Assembly: GCA_950295325.1 (NCBI GenBank)
Contig: OX485807.1
Location: 32,580,440 to 32,644,439 of the forward strand
Source of the DNA: Polytrichum commune
Lineage: Eukaryota > Streptophyta > Polytrichopsida > Polytrichales > Polytrichaceae
DNA: 64,000 nucleotides
Direction: 5' to 3'
The notes below the pieces were generated by a model. It was not told the origin of the DNA and did no database searches. It was given only the letters and a program-made list of their open reading frames with translations. Positions 20,849-34,100 of the stretch are shown here, in pieces. The position numbers and the translations under genes are program-made. Position 1 is the stretch's first letter, and each line of letters opens with the position of its first letter.

Positions 20849-21325
20849 TTGGGAAATGGAGAGGTTCGAGAGGAGTTTGATGTGGACGACCATTACGTGG
20901 GGCCTGCTAGTAGTCGTCCGCCACCATCTTTCCGCATTGCAGTGGATTGTCATGAAGGTTATATGCTCATTTTGCGTCCTGGAGATGAGACATATGCAAA
21001 GCCAGTGTGGGTGGCAAGAGCTTTGTCCAAACCAAATTTTGTAACTTCCAGCCCTCATTTTCGACAAATACAAGTAGAGTACTACCGACCGACAACACGG
21101 AATGAAGATGTTGTTCGGCATTATACAGGCTGGGATACAAACCCTAACTTTCGGTGGAAGGTGGATTCTGAGCATGGTCCATCTTGGGTAGATACAGATT
21201 CCATATTCATAGCATGGAAACCACGGAAAAATCATAGTGGATCAGTGTCCATCCCTCAAAAGTACATAACTTTTGCAAAAGACAACCTTGCTCGGATCGC
21301 AGAAGAAGCAACCCACGTTGAATGA
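20849..21325 (+). pseudogene. C-terminal remnant of a DUF7869-type transposase
   Basis: About 158 codons that align with the C terminus of the transposase at 58498-59394: EVREEFDVDDHYVGPA versus DVREEFAMDEHYVGPA, VDCHEGYMLILRPGDE versus VDCHEGYLVLVRAGDE, and IPQKYITFAKDNLARIA versus IPQKHIHFAKDNLARIA. The catalytic domain is absent because the sequence before 20849 is the other gene, so the deletion junction lies about there. It is not functional as a transposase. Confidence 0.8.
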
Positions 21326-24300
21326 GAAGTTGGTAGGATTGTGTTAGCATGATTATAGTGTAAACTGTAATTCGACGAATATATATTACTCATATATGTG
21401 CTCCTCAAACTTGGGGCAAAGTTTGGGTAGAACTTGCGAATGCTATATTGTTTGGGGTTGGATGAATATCCATTTACTATATTTCAATACAGTTGTGAAG
21501 TTCATTTTTTTTATTAAGTTTGGGACTAAATTTTCCATTGAAGAAAAATGCATTTATTGCATGCACTTTGTATGTTGCAATGTCTATATTTTATTGACCA
21601 TGCTAATAATAGAAATCATTTTATATGTTTCTTGGGTGAAACTAGTTTGGAGTGCTCTACCCAAAGTATTTTTGTAGATGAAGTTGGTGTTGAGTGCTCT
21701 ACCACATGTGCTTATGTCCACACATAATAGATTTGGGATATTAGAACATATAATATATTTGAGATCGTTCTCAATATAGTTTCGGAACACGGAATGTTGT
21801 TTGATCCATATATTAATTTGAGACTAGAGAAAGTCTCAATTTAACGAATATAGTGTTTAGTGTGGCTTTAAACTCCACTAACCAATTTCATATCTAGTTC
21901 TAACCTTAACCTACAATTTATTTTACGCGCAGATGCACCAGCCTTGAAATCAAGGCAATCCTAATTTGTGAATTGGAATGGTTCTGATACATCCAACCGG
22001 GTGTGACTCATACCACCCTAACTCAACGAACGGAATAACGACAATTTGATGGACCATTCAATTCTTTCCTATTTCTTTATTAGTTATATTTATTTTTCTA
22101 AGCGGGGGAACTTGGCCTAAGTCCCACCCTTCACACAAATTCCTTCTTAATTACTTAATTTTGTTTGCACGTCCTAACTCACTACATTAACATATTAGGC
22201 ATCACCCCTTACCTGGTTGGTGCACCCCTTACTTCGGAACCTTCTAAGGCCTCGTGCAGGTCCTTTGAAGGTCGAGTAACATCTCAAACCCTTCGGACAT
22301 CAATGGTTCGAAGGGTGGTATCACTCTACCGACTTAAGTTTCCGATTCGGGTCTCTTGCCAACAAGGGTTTACGATTTATTTTGTATGTTTTGATTGTTA
22401 AATGTGTTTACACTGGATAGACCACGAAATGCAACTCAATAGGACCATGGTGACGGACAACCTGTAGGTTCAACCTATTGCGCAATCTTCATAAATTGGG
22501 GCCATTACTCCTAATCTATGGGGCCAACAACATAATAGTGGATTCGCGGGTCATTAACCCCACCTTTCCACCAACAACATTCAGAGTGGTCGTGTCGGTA
22601 TTTAATCCGACTTACCACACACGGAACTTGCTAATAAATGAAGCTACTACCACAAAACATACCAAGGGCCCCGAAAACAATGGAGTTGGGTATTCCCTTG
22701 GCGGTCAAGTGGTCAAGCCACTTGACCTTACGAGATAGGTGAGTAGGTTTAGAGATGTGTACCTTAGTCGCGCTCCCTCCAACCCTAAATGAAAGGCTAG
22801 CGTTAGTAAATTTACCTCAATTCTCCTCGGTTGATTCGGGCTCGATGTAGGCCGAGCCGCTACCTCCTTCCTTGCTCCACTTTCCGAACGTCGACCTTGC
22901 CTCCTTCTTTGTAACTAGTTTGGTAGTAAGCGTACTTTAGTTAACAATTAAAATATAAAGTATTTATTTTGCACTGTAATTTAATCCTAAGCATAATATT
23001 TATACTTAGTGCACCTAATTATCTTTCCAATGATCTAAAAATCACTTTAATCGGATAAGAATTGCAAAAGTTATGAGGGTTGGAAGTGTGAGGTCGATTC
23101 AACCGACCCTTCCAACCCACCTATCTACCTTCTGACTTCAAAAATTCATAGCACATTCTTTATTACTTGGATCTAGGCTTTCCTTATACCATTGGAAAGC
23201 TATGAACAAGTTCTAACTAGGAAAATTATAACATCAGCATGCTAAGCTAATAGAAATTCAGCAGACTCCTTGTAACAAAGCAGTCAATCAAGAAGGCTTA
23301 AACTATGTATCTCGCCTTCAACAATTCATATATAATTCAAATCTTATTCAAATCAAACGTTCTATATGACCCTGGAGAGATATTAAAAAGATGAATTTGA
23401 TAAAAATATGTGATTAGAAAGGTAAGCCAAAGTGAACCCAGTAGATCCTCTGTAATGAAGCAGTCAACCAAAAGTTCTCAAACTATATGTCCCATCTTGC
23501 ACAATTCATATCTAATTCAAATCATGCTCAAATCAAATGTTCTAAGCCATTTTGGAAAGCTACACAAAAGTTCTACTTGGGAAAAATATAACTTCTTGGA
23601 ATTAAAATTCCTATTGGGCTTGCAGGTCTGATCCAGCAGCCGCTACCCACAAGACCACCCAGTTTTTTCTACTCCATCTTTGAAAATCCGTAACTAATTG
23701 TCATCTTAACCAAATCACAAATGGGAAACGGCTATGGATAGCTATAGGAAATATTTCTAAGTAAAAAATGATAAGTATCTTTTTCTAGCTTCTGAACTAA
23801 GCCTTCAAGGCATTAGCAGATGAGGTCTACAATGCCTCCACTCAAAAATCTACCATCCAACCAACCTCTACAAAAGAAAGAATCATTTTGTTGGTGTGTT
23901 AATAAACACACATTCTAACTAGGAGAGAGAGTAGAGGAGGTTCTCAAGCCTTTCTTTTAGGCCATTGAGAATGCATGCTAAAGGATTTTTTCCTAACTAC
24001 ATTGACGCAGGGCTTCGCCTAAACATTAGAGGAAGAGAGAGTCCTACAAGGTGAAAGGAGGGGTTTTTAAACCCTCTCACAAAAGGATTGGACCCCTCCT
24101 CCACCGGATCCATTTTTCAAACCCTTTCCTGAAATTTTGGCTCGGGGGTTTTCCCGGTTGAGGTTGCCACCCTCTCGCCGAGGTGGCTCCGACGGATACC
24201 TTAGAAATCTTTTTAATTTTTTCCATCGAGTTGACAAGGGGACAAGTGGGCAAGTAGCCCCCTTGTTTTTTTTTTTTTTTTGTCTTCAAAAGTCTTCAAG

Positions 24301-24698
24301 CCGATTTTGTCTTCTTACGCAAAACACCTCCAATAGTCTTGTGTGCCTCACACTAACTAATAAACTAACACTTGCTTAGCTAGCATCTACTAACATTTGC
24401 TTAATAGCTAGCATCTACTAATATTTGCTTAGCTAGTTGTTTTTACTAGCTAGCATATTTTTTTCTACTTTGCTATCTTCTAGTACTACTTAGTTTCATT
24501 TTGACCTTCTTTCTTCTAGGCTAAATGCTAAATGAACTAATTTTTCCTAAATTCCCTATCAATTCTAACTTTTAATGCTAACATTCTAACTAAAAGTGAT
24601 CCCGCGGAGTGGTGGACCACTCAAAGGGTTCACATGAGAGAAGGCAAAGGTTAGAATCAAGAGTAAGCTTAGGGACGCCGTACAATTTGTGGACAACA

Positions 24699-25108
24699 AT
24701 GGGTAGAAGAGGGGTTACTTCTTCTAAGGGTACAGGTAGAGGTTCCAAAGGGGAAAAGACGTTTGATGTTGAAGCGGTAGCTCCCATCGTTTTATTTCCA
24801 CTAACGGAGGAAGACAGCCCAGATGACAAAGTAAATAGGATTTGGATTGGGCATCTGGAACAGGGAATGACACAGACACAACTTCAACCTGGGGCAGCCT
24901 CGAGTGCCTCAACATCGGATCATAGTGAACAACAGGTTTGTGAAGATTGTTTTCAATTGGTGACTTCTATGGTTTTGGGATTAGGGTAATGTTTCTATCC
25001 AACGAAAATAGTCTATTCACTGAACAGGGACTCGGAGATTTTGATCGGGACGCAGCTGACCTTTGCGAAGGGACCATGGATAATGACGAGATGCACTTCG
25101 AGGAAGAG
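24699..25108 (+). CDS. Exons 1-2 of the ParB-like/methyltransferase gene
   Basis: Exon 1 (24699-24935, 79 codons) starts MGRRGVTSSKGTGRGSKG, a basic Gly/Ser-rich leader, and ends at CAG/GTTTGT. Exon 2 (25028-25108, 27 codons, phase 0-0) encodes GLGDFDRDAADLCEG then TMDNDEMHFEEE. Exon 2 is paralogous to the exon at 41775-41861. The ATG at 24699 was chosen because an upstream ATG at 24634 is closed by an early stop. The LTR lies 64 bp upstream, so the promoter may now be LTR-derived. Confidence 0.65.
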
Positions 25109-28100
25109 GTAGGCTCCTTGAATCTGTTTTCTGATGTAGGGTTCGAAGAGAGACATTTGGAGACCCGAGCCAGATTTATGGACACCCGAGAGAGAATTTT
25201 AGCTAGAGCGCCACTTGCCACTTGTGGCTATCGGGCCTGAAATCAGATTTCTGAAAGCCAGCATTATTCTCCAAAGTGTGTCAAATTTCCGAGATACCCT
25301 TTGCAGGGGTCTAAAGTGGGATGAATTGAGTGTGAAGTGAGTTTAGGGTACACTTTGGTAAGGTTGTGATTAGACCTGAATCTGATGTCAGTATGAATTT
25401 AGTTTAGGTTAGAAGTCAATACGTTTGTGATAAGGCCTGAATCTGATGTGAGTGTCAATTCAGTGTTGGTTTGATATTGCTTAGGTTATGAATAGGCCCG
25501 AAATGTGATGTGAGTGTGAAGTGAGGTAAGGTTAGAAGTTGACAAGGTTGTGATTAGGCTTGAATCTGAGGTGAGTGTGAATTCAGTGTTGGTTAGATGA
25601 TGCTTAGGTCCGAAATCAGATGTCAGCGTGTAGTGAGGTAAGGTTAGAAGTTGATAAGGTTGTGATTAGGCTTGAATCTGAGCGGAGTGTTACTTCAGTG
25701 TTGGTTAGATGTTGCTCAGGCCCGAAATCTGATGTGAGTGTGTAGTGAGGTAAGGTTAGAATTTGATAAGGTTGTGATTAGGCCTGAATCTGATTTAAGT
25801 GTGAACTGAGTTTGGGTTATATGTAGCTTAGGTTGTGATTAGGCCTGAAATCTAATTTATGTGTGGAGTTGGTAAGGCACATATAAGGCCTGAATTCAAT
25901 GTGACATCAATTGGGTTAGAAGTTGAAAAGGTTGTGATTAGGCCTCATTCTGATATAAGTGTGAAGTGAGTTTGGGTTATATGTAGCCTAGGTTGTGATT
26001 AGGCCTGAAATCTGATTTATGTGTGAAGTTGGTAAGGCGCATATAAGGCCTGAAATCCAATTTTTGAAAGTCACATTTGTTCAAAATACTGTGTCTCGGT
26101 CCCGAGACACCATAGACAAGGTTATTAAGTGGGCTGAATTCAATGTCACATCAATTGGGTTAGAAGTTGAAAAGGTTGTGATTAGGCCTCATTATGATAT
26201 AAGTGTGATGTGAGTTTGGGTTATATGTAGCCTAGGTTGTGATTAGGCCTGAAATCTGATTTATGTGTGAAGTTGGTAAGGCGCATATAAGGCGTGAAAT
26301 CCAATTTTTGAAAGCCACATTTGTTCAAAATAGTGTGTCTCGGTCCCGAGACACCCTAGACAAGGGTATTAAGTGGGCAAACTTCAGTGTGAAATGAATT
26401 GGGTTAGAAGTTGATAAGGTTGAGGTTAGGCCTGAATCTGATTTAAGTGTGAGATGAGTTTGGGTTCTATGTAGCCTAGGTTATCATTGGGCGTGAAATA
26501 TGATTTATGTGTGAAGTTGGTAAGGCACATATAACGCCTGAAATCCAATTTTTGAAAGCCACATTTGTTCAAAATAGTGTGGTCGGTCCCGAGACACCCT
26601 AGACAAGGGTCTGAAGTGGGCAGACTTCAGTGTGAAATGAATTGGGTTAGAAGTTGATAAGGTTGAGGTTAGGCCTGAATCTGATTTAAGTGTGCGATGA
26701 GTTTGGGTTCTATGTAGCCTAGGTTGTGATTGGGCGTGAAATATGATTTATGTGTGAAGTTGGTAAGGCTGATATAAGGCCTAAAATCCAATTTTTAAAA
26801 GCTACATTTGTTCAAAATAGTGTGTCTCGGTCCCGAGACACCCTAGACAACGTTATTATGTGGGCTGAATTGAATGTGACATCAATTGGGTTATAAGTTG
26901 AAAAGGTTGTGATTAGGCCTCATTCTGATATAAGTGTGAAGTGAGTTTGGGTTATATGTAGCCTACGTTGTGATTAGGCCTGAAATCTGATTTATGTGTG
27001 AAGTTGGTAAGGCACATATAAGGCCTGAAATCCAATTTTTGAAAGTCACATTTGTTCAAAATAATGTGTCGCGGTCCCGAGACACCCTAGACAAGGGTCT
27101 GAAGTGGGCAGACATCAGTGTGAAATGAATTGGGTTAGAAGTTGATAAGGTTGAGGTTAGGCCTGAATCTGATTTAAGTGTGGGATGAGTTTGAGTTATA
27201 TGTAGCCTAGGTTGTGATTGGGCCTGAAATCTGATTTATGTGTGAAGTTAATAAAGGTGATATAAGGCCTGAAATCAAATTGTTGAAAGCCACATTTGTT
27301 CAAAATAGTGTGTCTCGGTCCCGAGACACCCTAGACAAGGTTATTAAGTGGGCTGAATTCAATGTCACATCAATTGGGTTAGAAGTTGAAAAGGTTGTGA
27401 TTAGGCCTCATTCTGATATAAGTGTGATGTGAGTTTGGGTTATATGTAGCCTAGGTTGTGATTAGGCCTGAAATCTGATTTATGTGTGAAGTTGGTAAGG
27501 CGCATATAAGGCCTGAAATCCAATTTTTGAAAGCCACATTTGTTCAAAATAGTGTGTCTCGGTCCCGAGACACCCTAGACAAGGGTATTAAGTGGGCAGA
27601 CTTCAGTGTGAAATGAATTGGGTTAGAAGTTGATAAGGTTGAGGTTAGGCCTGAATCTGATTTAAGTGTGAGATGAGTTTGGGTTCTATGTAGCCTAGGT
27701 TATCATTGGGCGTGAAATATGATTTATGTGTGAAGTTGGTAAGGCACATATAACGCCTGAAATCCAATTTTTGAAAGCCACATTTGTTCAAAATAGTGTG
27801 GTCGGTCCCGAGACACCCTAGACAAGGGTCTGAAGTGGGCAGACTTCAGTGTGAAATGAATTGGGTTAGAAGTTGATAAGGTTGAGGTTAGGCCTGAATC
27901 TGATTTAAGTGTGCGATGAGTTTGGGTTCTATGTAGCCTAGGTTGTGATTGGGCGTGAAATATGATTTATGTGTGAAGTTGGTAAGGCTGATATAAGGCC
28001 TAAAATCCAATTTTTAAAAGCTACATTTGTTCAAAATAGTGTGTCTCGGTCCCGAGACACCCTAGACAACGTTATTATGTGGGCTGAATTGAATGTGACA

Positions 28101-31100
28101 TCAATTGGGTTATAAGTTGAAAAGGTTGTGATTAGGCCTCATTCTGATATAAGTGTGAAGTGAGTTTGGGTTATATGTAGCCTACGTTGTGATTAGGCCT
28201 GAAATCTGATTTATGTGTGAAGTTGGTAAGGCACATATAAGGCCTGAAATCCAATTTTTGAAAGTCACATTTGTTCAAAATAATGTGTCGCGGTCCCGAG
28301 ACACCCTAGACAAGGGTCTGAAGTGGGCAGACATCAGTGTGAAATGAATTGGGTTAGAAGTTGATAAGGTTGAGGTTAGGCCTGAATCTGATTTAAGTGT
28401 GGGATGAGTTTGAGTTATATGTAGCCTAGGTTGTGATTGGGCCTGAAATCTGATTTATGTGTGAAGTTAATAAAGGTGATATAAGGCCTGAAATCAAATT
28501 GTTGAAAGCCACATTTGTTCAAAATAGTGTGTCTCGGTCCCGAGACACCCTAGACAAGGTTATTAAGTGGGCTGAATTCAATGTCACATCAATTGGGTTA
28601 GAAGTTGAAAAGGTTGTGATTAGGCCTCATTATGATATAAGTGTGATGTGAGTTTGGGTTATATGTAGCCTAGGTTGTGATTAGGCCTGAAATCTGATTT
28701 ATGTGTGAAGTTGGTAAGGCGCATATAAGGCCTGAAATCCAATTTTTGAAAGCCACATTTGTTCAAAATAGTGTGTCTCGGTCCCGAGACACCCTAGACA
28801 AGGGTATTAAGTGGGCAGACTTCAGTGTGAAATGAATTGGGTTAGAAGTTGATAAGGTTGAGGTTAGGCCTGAATCTGATTTAAGTGTGAGATGAGTTTG
28901 GGTTCTATGTAGCCTAGGTTATCATTGGGCGTGAAATATGATTTATGTGTGAAGTTGGTAAGGCACATATAACGCCTGAAATCCAATTTTTGAAAGCCAC
29001 ATTTGTTCAAAATAGTGTGATCCGGTCCCGAGACACCCTTGTGAACCCTTTGAGTGGTCCACCACTCTGCGGGATCACTTTTAGTTAGAATGTTAGCATT
29101 AAAAGTTAGAATTGATAGGGAATTTAGGGAAAATTAGTTCATTTAGCATTTAGCCTAGAAGAAGGAAGGTCAAAATGAAACTAAGTAGTGCTAGAAGATA
29201 GCAAAGTAGAAAAAATATGCTAGCTAGTAAAAACAACTAGCTAAGCAAATATTAGTAGATGCTAGCTATTAAGCAAATGTTAGTAAATGCTAGCTAAGCA
29301 AGTGTTAGTTTATTAGTTAGTGTGAGGCACACAAGACTATTAGAGGTGGTTTAGGTAAGAAGATAAAATCGGCTTGAAGACTTTTGAAGACAAAAAAGAA
29401 AGAGAGCAAGGGGGCTACTTGCCCACTTGCCCCCTTGCCAACTCGATGGCGGAAAAATTAGAAAGATTTCTAAAGGTTTTTTGTCGGAGCCACCTCGGCG
29501 AGAGGGTGGCAACCTCAACCGGGAAAACCCCCGAGCCAAAATTTCGGGAAAGGGTTTAAAAAATGGATCCGGTGGAGGAGGGGTCCAACCCTTTTGTGAG
29601 AGGGTTTAAAAACCCCTCCTTCCATCTTGTAGCTCTCTCTCTTTCTCTAGTTTTTGGGCGAAGCCCTGCTTCAATGTAGTTAGGAAAAAATCCTTTAGCA
29701 TGTATTCTCAATGGTCTAGAAGAAAGACTTGAGAACCTCCTGTACTCTCTCTCTCCTAGTTAGGTTGTGTGTTTATTAACACACCAACAAAATTATTCCT
29801 TCTTTTGTAGAGGTAGGTTGGATGGTAGAGTTTGAGTAGAGGCATTATAGACCTCATCTGCCAATGCCCTGAAGGCTTAGTTCAAAAGCTAGAACAAGAT
29901 ACTTATCATTTTTCTCTTAGAGAGATTTCATATAGCTATCCATAGCCGTTTCCCATTTGTGATTTGGTTGAGATGACAACTAGTTATGGATTTTCAAAGA
30001 TGGAGTAGAAAAACTGGGTGGTCTTGTGGGTAGCGGCTGCTGGATCAGACCTGCGAGCCCAATAGGAATTTTAATTCCAAGAAATTATATTTTTCCCAAG
30101 TAGAACTTTTGTGTAGCTTTCCAAAATGGCTTAGAACATTTGATTTGAGCATGATTTGAATTAGATATGAATTGTGCAAGATGGGACATATAGTTTGAGA
30201 ACTTTTGGTTGACTGCTGCATTACAGAGGACCTGCTGGGTTCACTTCGGCTTGCCTTTCTAATCACATATTTTTATCAAATACATCTTTTTAATATCTCT
30301 CCAGGGTCATATAGAACGTTTGATTTGACTAAGATTTGAATTAGATATGAATTGTTGAAGGCGAGATACATAGTTTAAGCCTTCTTGATTGACTGCTGTG
30401 TTACAAGGAGTCCGCTGAATTTCTATTAGCTTAACCTGCTGATGTCATAATTTTTCTAGTTAGAGCTTGTTCATAGCTTTCCAATGGTATAAGGAAAGCC
30501 TAGATCCAAATAGTAAGGAATGTGCTATGAATTTGTGAAGTTAGAAGGTAGATAGGTGGGTTGGAAGGGTCGGTTGAATCGACCTCACACTTCCAACCCT
30601 CATAACTTTTGCATTTCTTATCCGATTAGAGTGATTTTTAGATCATTGGAAAGATAATTTGGTGCACTAAGTATAAATATTATGCTTAGGATTAAATTAC
30701 AGGGCAGAATAACACTTTATATTTTAATTGTTAACTAAGGTACGCTTACTACCAAACTAGTTACAAAGAAGGAGGCAAGGTCGACGCTCGGAAAGTGGAG
30801 CAAGGAAGGAGGTAGCGGCTCGGCCTACATCAAGCCCAAATCAACCGAGGAAAATTGAGGTAAATTAACTAACCTTAAGCCTTCCATTTAGGATTGGAGG
30901 GAGCACGGCTAAGGTACGCATTTCTAAACCCACTCACCTATCTCGTAAGGTCAAGTGGCTTGACCACTTGACCGCCAAGGGAGTACCCAATTCCATTGTT
31001 TTCGGGGCCCTTGGTATGTTTTGTGGTAGTAGCTTCATTTATTAGCAAGTTTCATGTGTGGTAAGTCGGATTAATTACCGACACGACCACTCTGAATGTT

Positions 31101-34100
31101 GTTGGTGGAAAGGTGGGGTTAATGACCCGCGAATCCACTATTATGTTGTTGGCCCCATAGATTAGGAGTAATGGCCCCGATTTATGAAGATTGCGCAACA
31201 TGTTGAACCTACAGGTCGTCCGTCACCATGGTCCCATTGAGTTGCATTTCGTGGTCTATCCAGTGTAAACACATTTAACAATCAAAACATACAAAATAAA
31301 TCGTAAACCCTTGTTGGCAAGAGACCCGAGGTAAGGGGTGATGCCTAATATGTTAATGTAGTAAGTTAGGACGTGCAAACAAAAGTAAGTAATTAAGAAG
31401 GAATTTGTGTGAAGGGTGGGACTTAGGCCAAGTTCCCCCGCTTAGAAAACTAAATAGAACTAAATAAAGAAATAGGAAGAATTGAATGGTCCATCAAATT
31501 GTCGTTATTCCGTTCGTTGAGTTAGGGTGGTATGAGTCACACCCGGTTGGGTGTATCAGAAGCATCCCAATTCACAAATTAGGATTGCCTTGGTTTCAAG
31601 GCTGGTGCGTCTGCGCGTAGAATAGGTTGTAGGTTAAGGTTAGAACTAGATATGAAATTGGTTAGTGGAATTTAAAGCCACACTAGTAAAAAACTAAGGC
31701 CTAACCTCCGGAGGTACTACGACGCATATTTAATCTCCCTTAAAAATCTAACTACTCACGTTATACACCTATCATCCGGGTTCGGCTTGGGCGCCTACAA
31801 ATGCAGGCCACCTTCACCGAAGGGCTTGTGTGATACTTTTAGGCTCCCTCGAAAGGGGGTGGCCCAAAAGTACCACAACCCTAGACAAGGGTATTAAGTG
31901 GGCTGAATTCAATGTGACATCAATTGGGTTATAAGTTGAAAAGGTTGTGATTAGGCCTCATTCTGATATAAATGTGAAGTGAGTTTGGGTTATATGTAGC
32001 CTAGGTTGTGATTAGGCCTGAAATCTGATTTATGTGTGAAGTTGGTAAGGCACATATAAGGCCTGAAATCCAATTTTTGAAAGTCACATTTGTTCAAAAT
32101 AATGTGTCGCGGTCCCGAGACACCCTAGACAAGGGTCTAAAGTGGGCAGACATCAGTGTGAAATGAATTGGGTTAGAAGTTGATAAGGTTGAGGTGAGGC
32201 CTGAATCTGATTTAAGTGTGGGATGAGTTTGAGTTATATGTAGCCTAGGTTGTGATTAGGCCTGAAATCTGATTTATGTGTGAAGTTACTAAAGGTGATA
32301 TAAGGCCTGAAATCAAATTGTTGAAAGCCACATTTGTTCAAAATAGTGTGTCTCGGTCCCGAGACACCCTAGACAAGGTTATTAAGTGGGTTGAATGCAA
32401 TGTGACATCAATTGGGTTATAGTTTGAAAAGGTTGTGATTAGGCCTCATTCTGATAGAAGTGTGATGTGAGTTTGGGTTATATGTAGCCTAGGTTGTGAT
32501 TAGGCCTGAAATCTGATTTATGTGTGAAGTTGATAAGGCACATATAAGGCCTGAAATCCAATTTTTGAAAGTCACATTTGTTCAAAATAATGTGTCTCGG
32601 TCCCGAGACACCCTAGACAAGGGTATTAAGTGGGCAGACTTCAGTGTGAAATGAATTGGGTTAGAAGTTGATAAGGTTGTGGTTAGGCCTGAATCTTATT
32701 TAAGTGTGAGATGAGTTTGAGTTATATGTAGCCTAGGTTGTGATTGGGCCTGAAATATGATTTAAGTGTGAAGTTGGTAAGGCTGATATAAGGCCTGAAA
32801 TCCAATTTTTGAAAGTCACATTTGTTCAAAATACTGTGTCTCGGTCCCGAGACACCCTAGACAAGGGTATTAAGTGGGCTGAATTCAATGTGACATCAAT
32901 TGGGTTATAAGTTGAAAAGGTTGTGATTAGGCCTCATTCTGATATAAGTGTGAAGTAAGTTTGGGTTATATGTAGCCTAGGTTGTGATTAGGCCTGAAAT
33001 CTGATTTATGTGTGAAGTTGGTAAGGCGCATATAAGGCCTGAAATCCAATTTTTGAAAGTCACATTTGTTCAAAATAGTGTGTCTCGGTCCCGAGACACC
33101 CTAGACAACGTTATTAAGTGGGTTGAATTCAATGTCACATCAATTGGGTTAGAAGTTGAAAAGGTTGTGATTAGGCCTCATTCTGATATAAGTGTGAAGT
33201 GAGTTTGGGTTATATGTAGCCTAGCTTGTGATTAGGCCTAAAATCTGATTTATGTGTGAAGTTGGTAAGGCACATATAAGGCCTAAAATCCAATTTTTGA
33301 AAGTCACATTTGTTCAAAATAATGTGTCTCGGTCCCGAGACACCCTAGACAAGGGTATTAAGTGGGCAGACTTCAGTGTGAAATGAATTGGGTTAGAAGT
33401 TGATAACGTTGAGGTTAGGCCTGAATCTGATTTAAGTGTGAGATGAGTTTGGGTTCTATGTAGCCTAGGTTGTGATTGGGCCTGAAATCTGATTTAAGTG
33501 TGAAGTTGGTAAGGCTGATATTAGGCCTGAAATCCAATTTTTGAAAGTCACATTTGTTCAAAATAGTGTGTCTCGGTCCCGAGACACCCTAGACAAGGGT
33601 ATTAAGTGTGCTGAATTCAATGTGACATCAATTGGGTTATAAGTTGAAAAGGTTGTGATTAGGCCTCATTCTGATATAAGTGTGAAGTAAGTTTGGGTTA
33701 TATGTAGCCTAGGTTGGGATTAGGCCTGAAATATGATTTATGTGTGAAGTTGGTAAGGCGCATATAAGGCCTGAAATCCAATTTTTGAAAGCCACATTTG
33801 TTCAAAATAATGTGTCTCGGTCCCGAGACACCCTAGACAAGGGTATTAAGTGGGCACACTTCAGTGTGAAATGAATTGGGTTAGAAGTTGAAAAGGTTGT
33901 GATTAGGCCTCATTCTGATATAAGTGTGAAGTGAGTTTGGGTTATATGTAGCCTACGTTGTGATTAGGCCTGAAATCTGATTTATGTGTGAAGTTGGTAA
34001 GGCACATATAAGGCCTAAAATCCAATTTTTGAAAGTCACATTTGTTCAAAATAATGTGTCTCGGTCCCGAGACACCCTAGACAAGGGTCTGAAGTGGGCA

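Larger units (their letters stand above)
19564..21857. mobile_element. Deleted DUF7869-type DNA transposon (2.29 kb, 4-bp TSD)
   Basis: The left end reads AACACTATATTCGTTAAATT and the right end read inward is the same; the match continues GAGACTTT, giving TIRs of about 28 bp. The flanking duplication is TAGT (19560-19563 and 21858-21861). The sister LTR at 29040-31877 has the empty site, with a single TAGT near 31685. Inside are the C-terminal end of a transposase on the + strand (20849-21325) and part of a second gene on the - strand (20102-20826). The transposase core is missing, so this is an internal-deletion derivative. The TIR matches the start of the element at 58093. Confidence 0.88.
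19368..24634 (+). mobile_element. Solo LTR, family 2, copy 1 (about 2.97 kb without its own insertion)
   Basis: It starts TGTGGTACTTTTGGGCC and ends AAGGGTTCACA, with TG...CA ends. The flanks TGAAA (19363-19367) and TGAGA (24635-24639) are an imperfect 5-bp duplication. The same sequence lies in the opposite orientation at 29040-31877 with a perfect duplication. This copy carries a 2.3-kb insertion at 19564-21857. No protein-coding capacity was recognised. It includes a repeated segment of about 180 bp (around 23230-23400 and 23420-23570, CAAAGCAGTCAATCAA versus TGAAGCAGTCAACCAA) and a T-rich run near 24267. It ends only 64 bp before the ATG of the ParB-like/methyltransferase gene. Confidence 0.8.

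Noticed and set aside
20486-21235. 249-codon frame antisense to the DUF7869 remnant
   Set aside because: Most of it is antisense to the conserved transposase C terminus; only the part below 20826 looks like a real exon.
19368-31877. A single 12.5-kb foldback element with long inverted arms
   Set aside because: Each arm has its own TG...CA ends and its own 5-bp flanking duplication (ACCCT for the right arm, TGAAA/TGAGA for the left), and satellite continues across the right arm. Two separate solo LTRs fit better.
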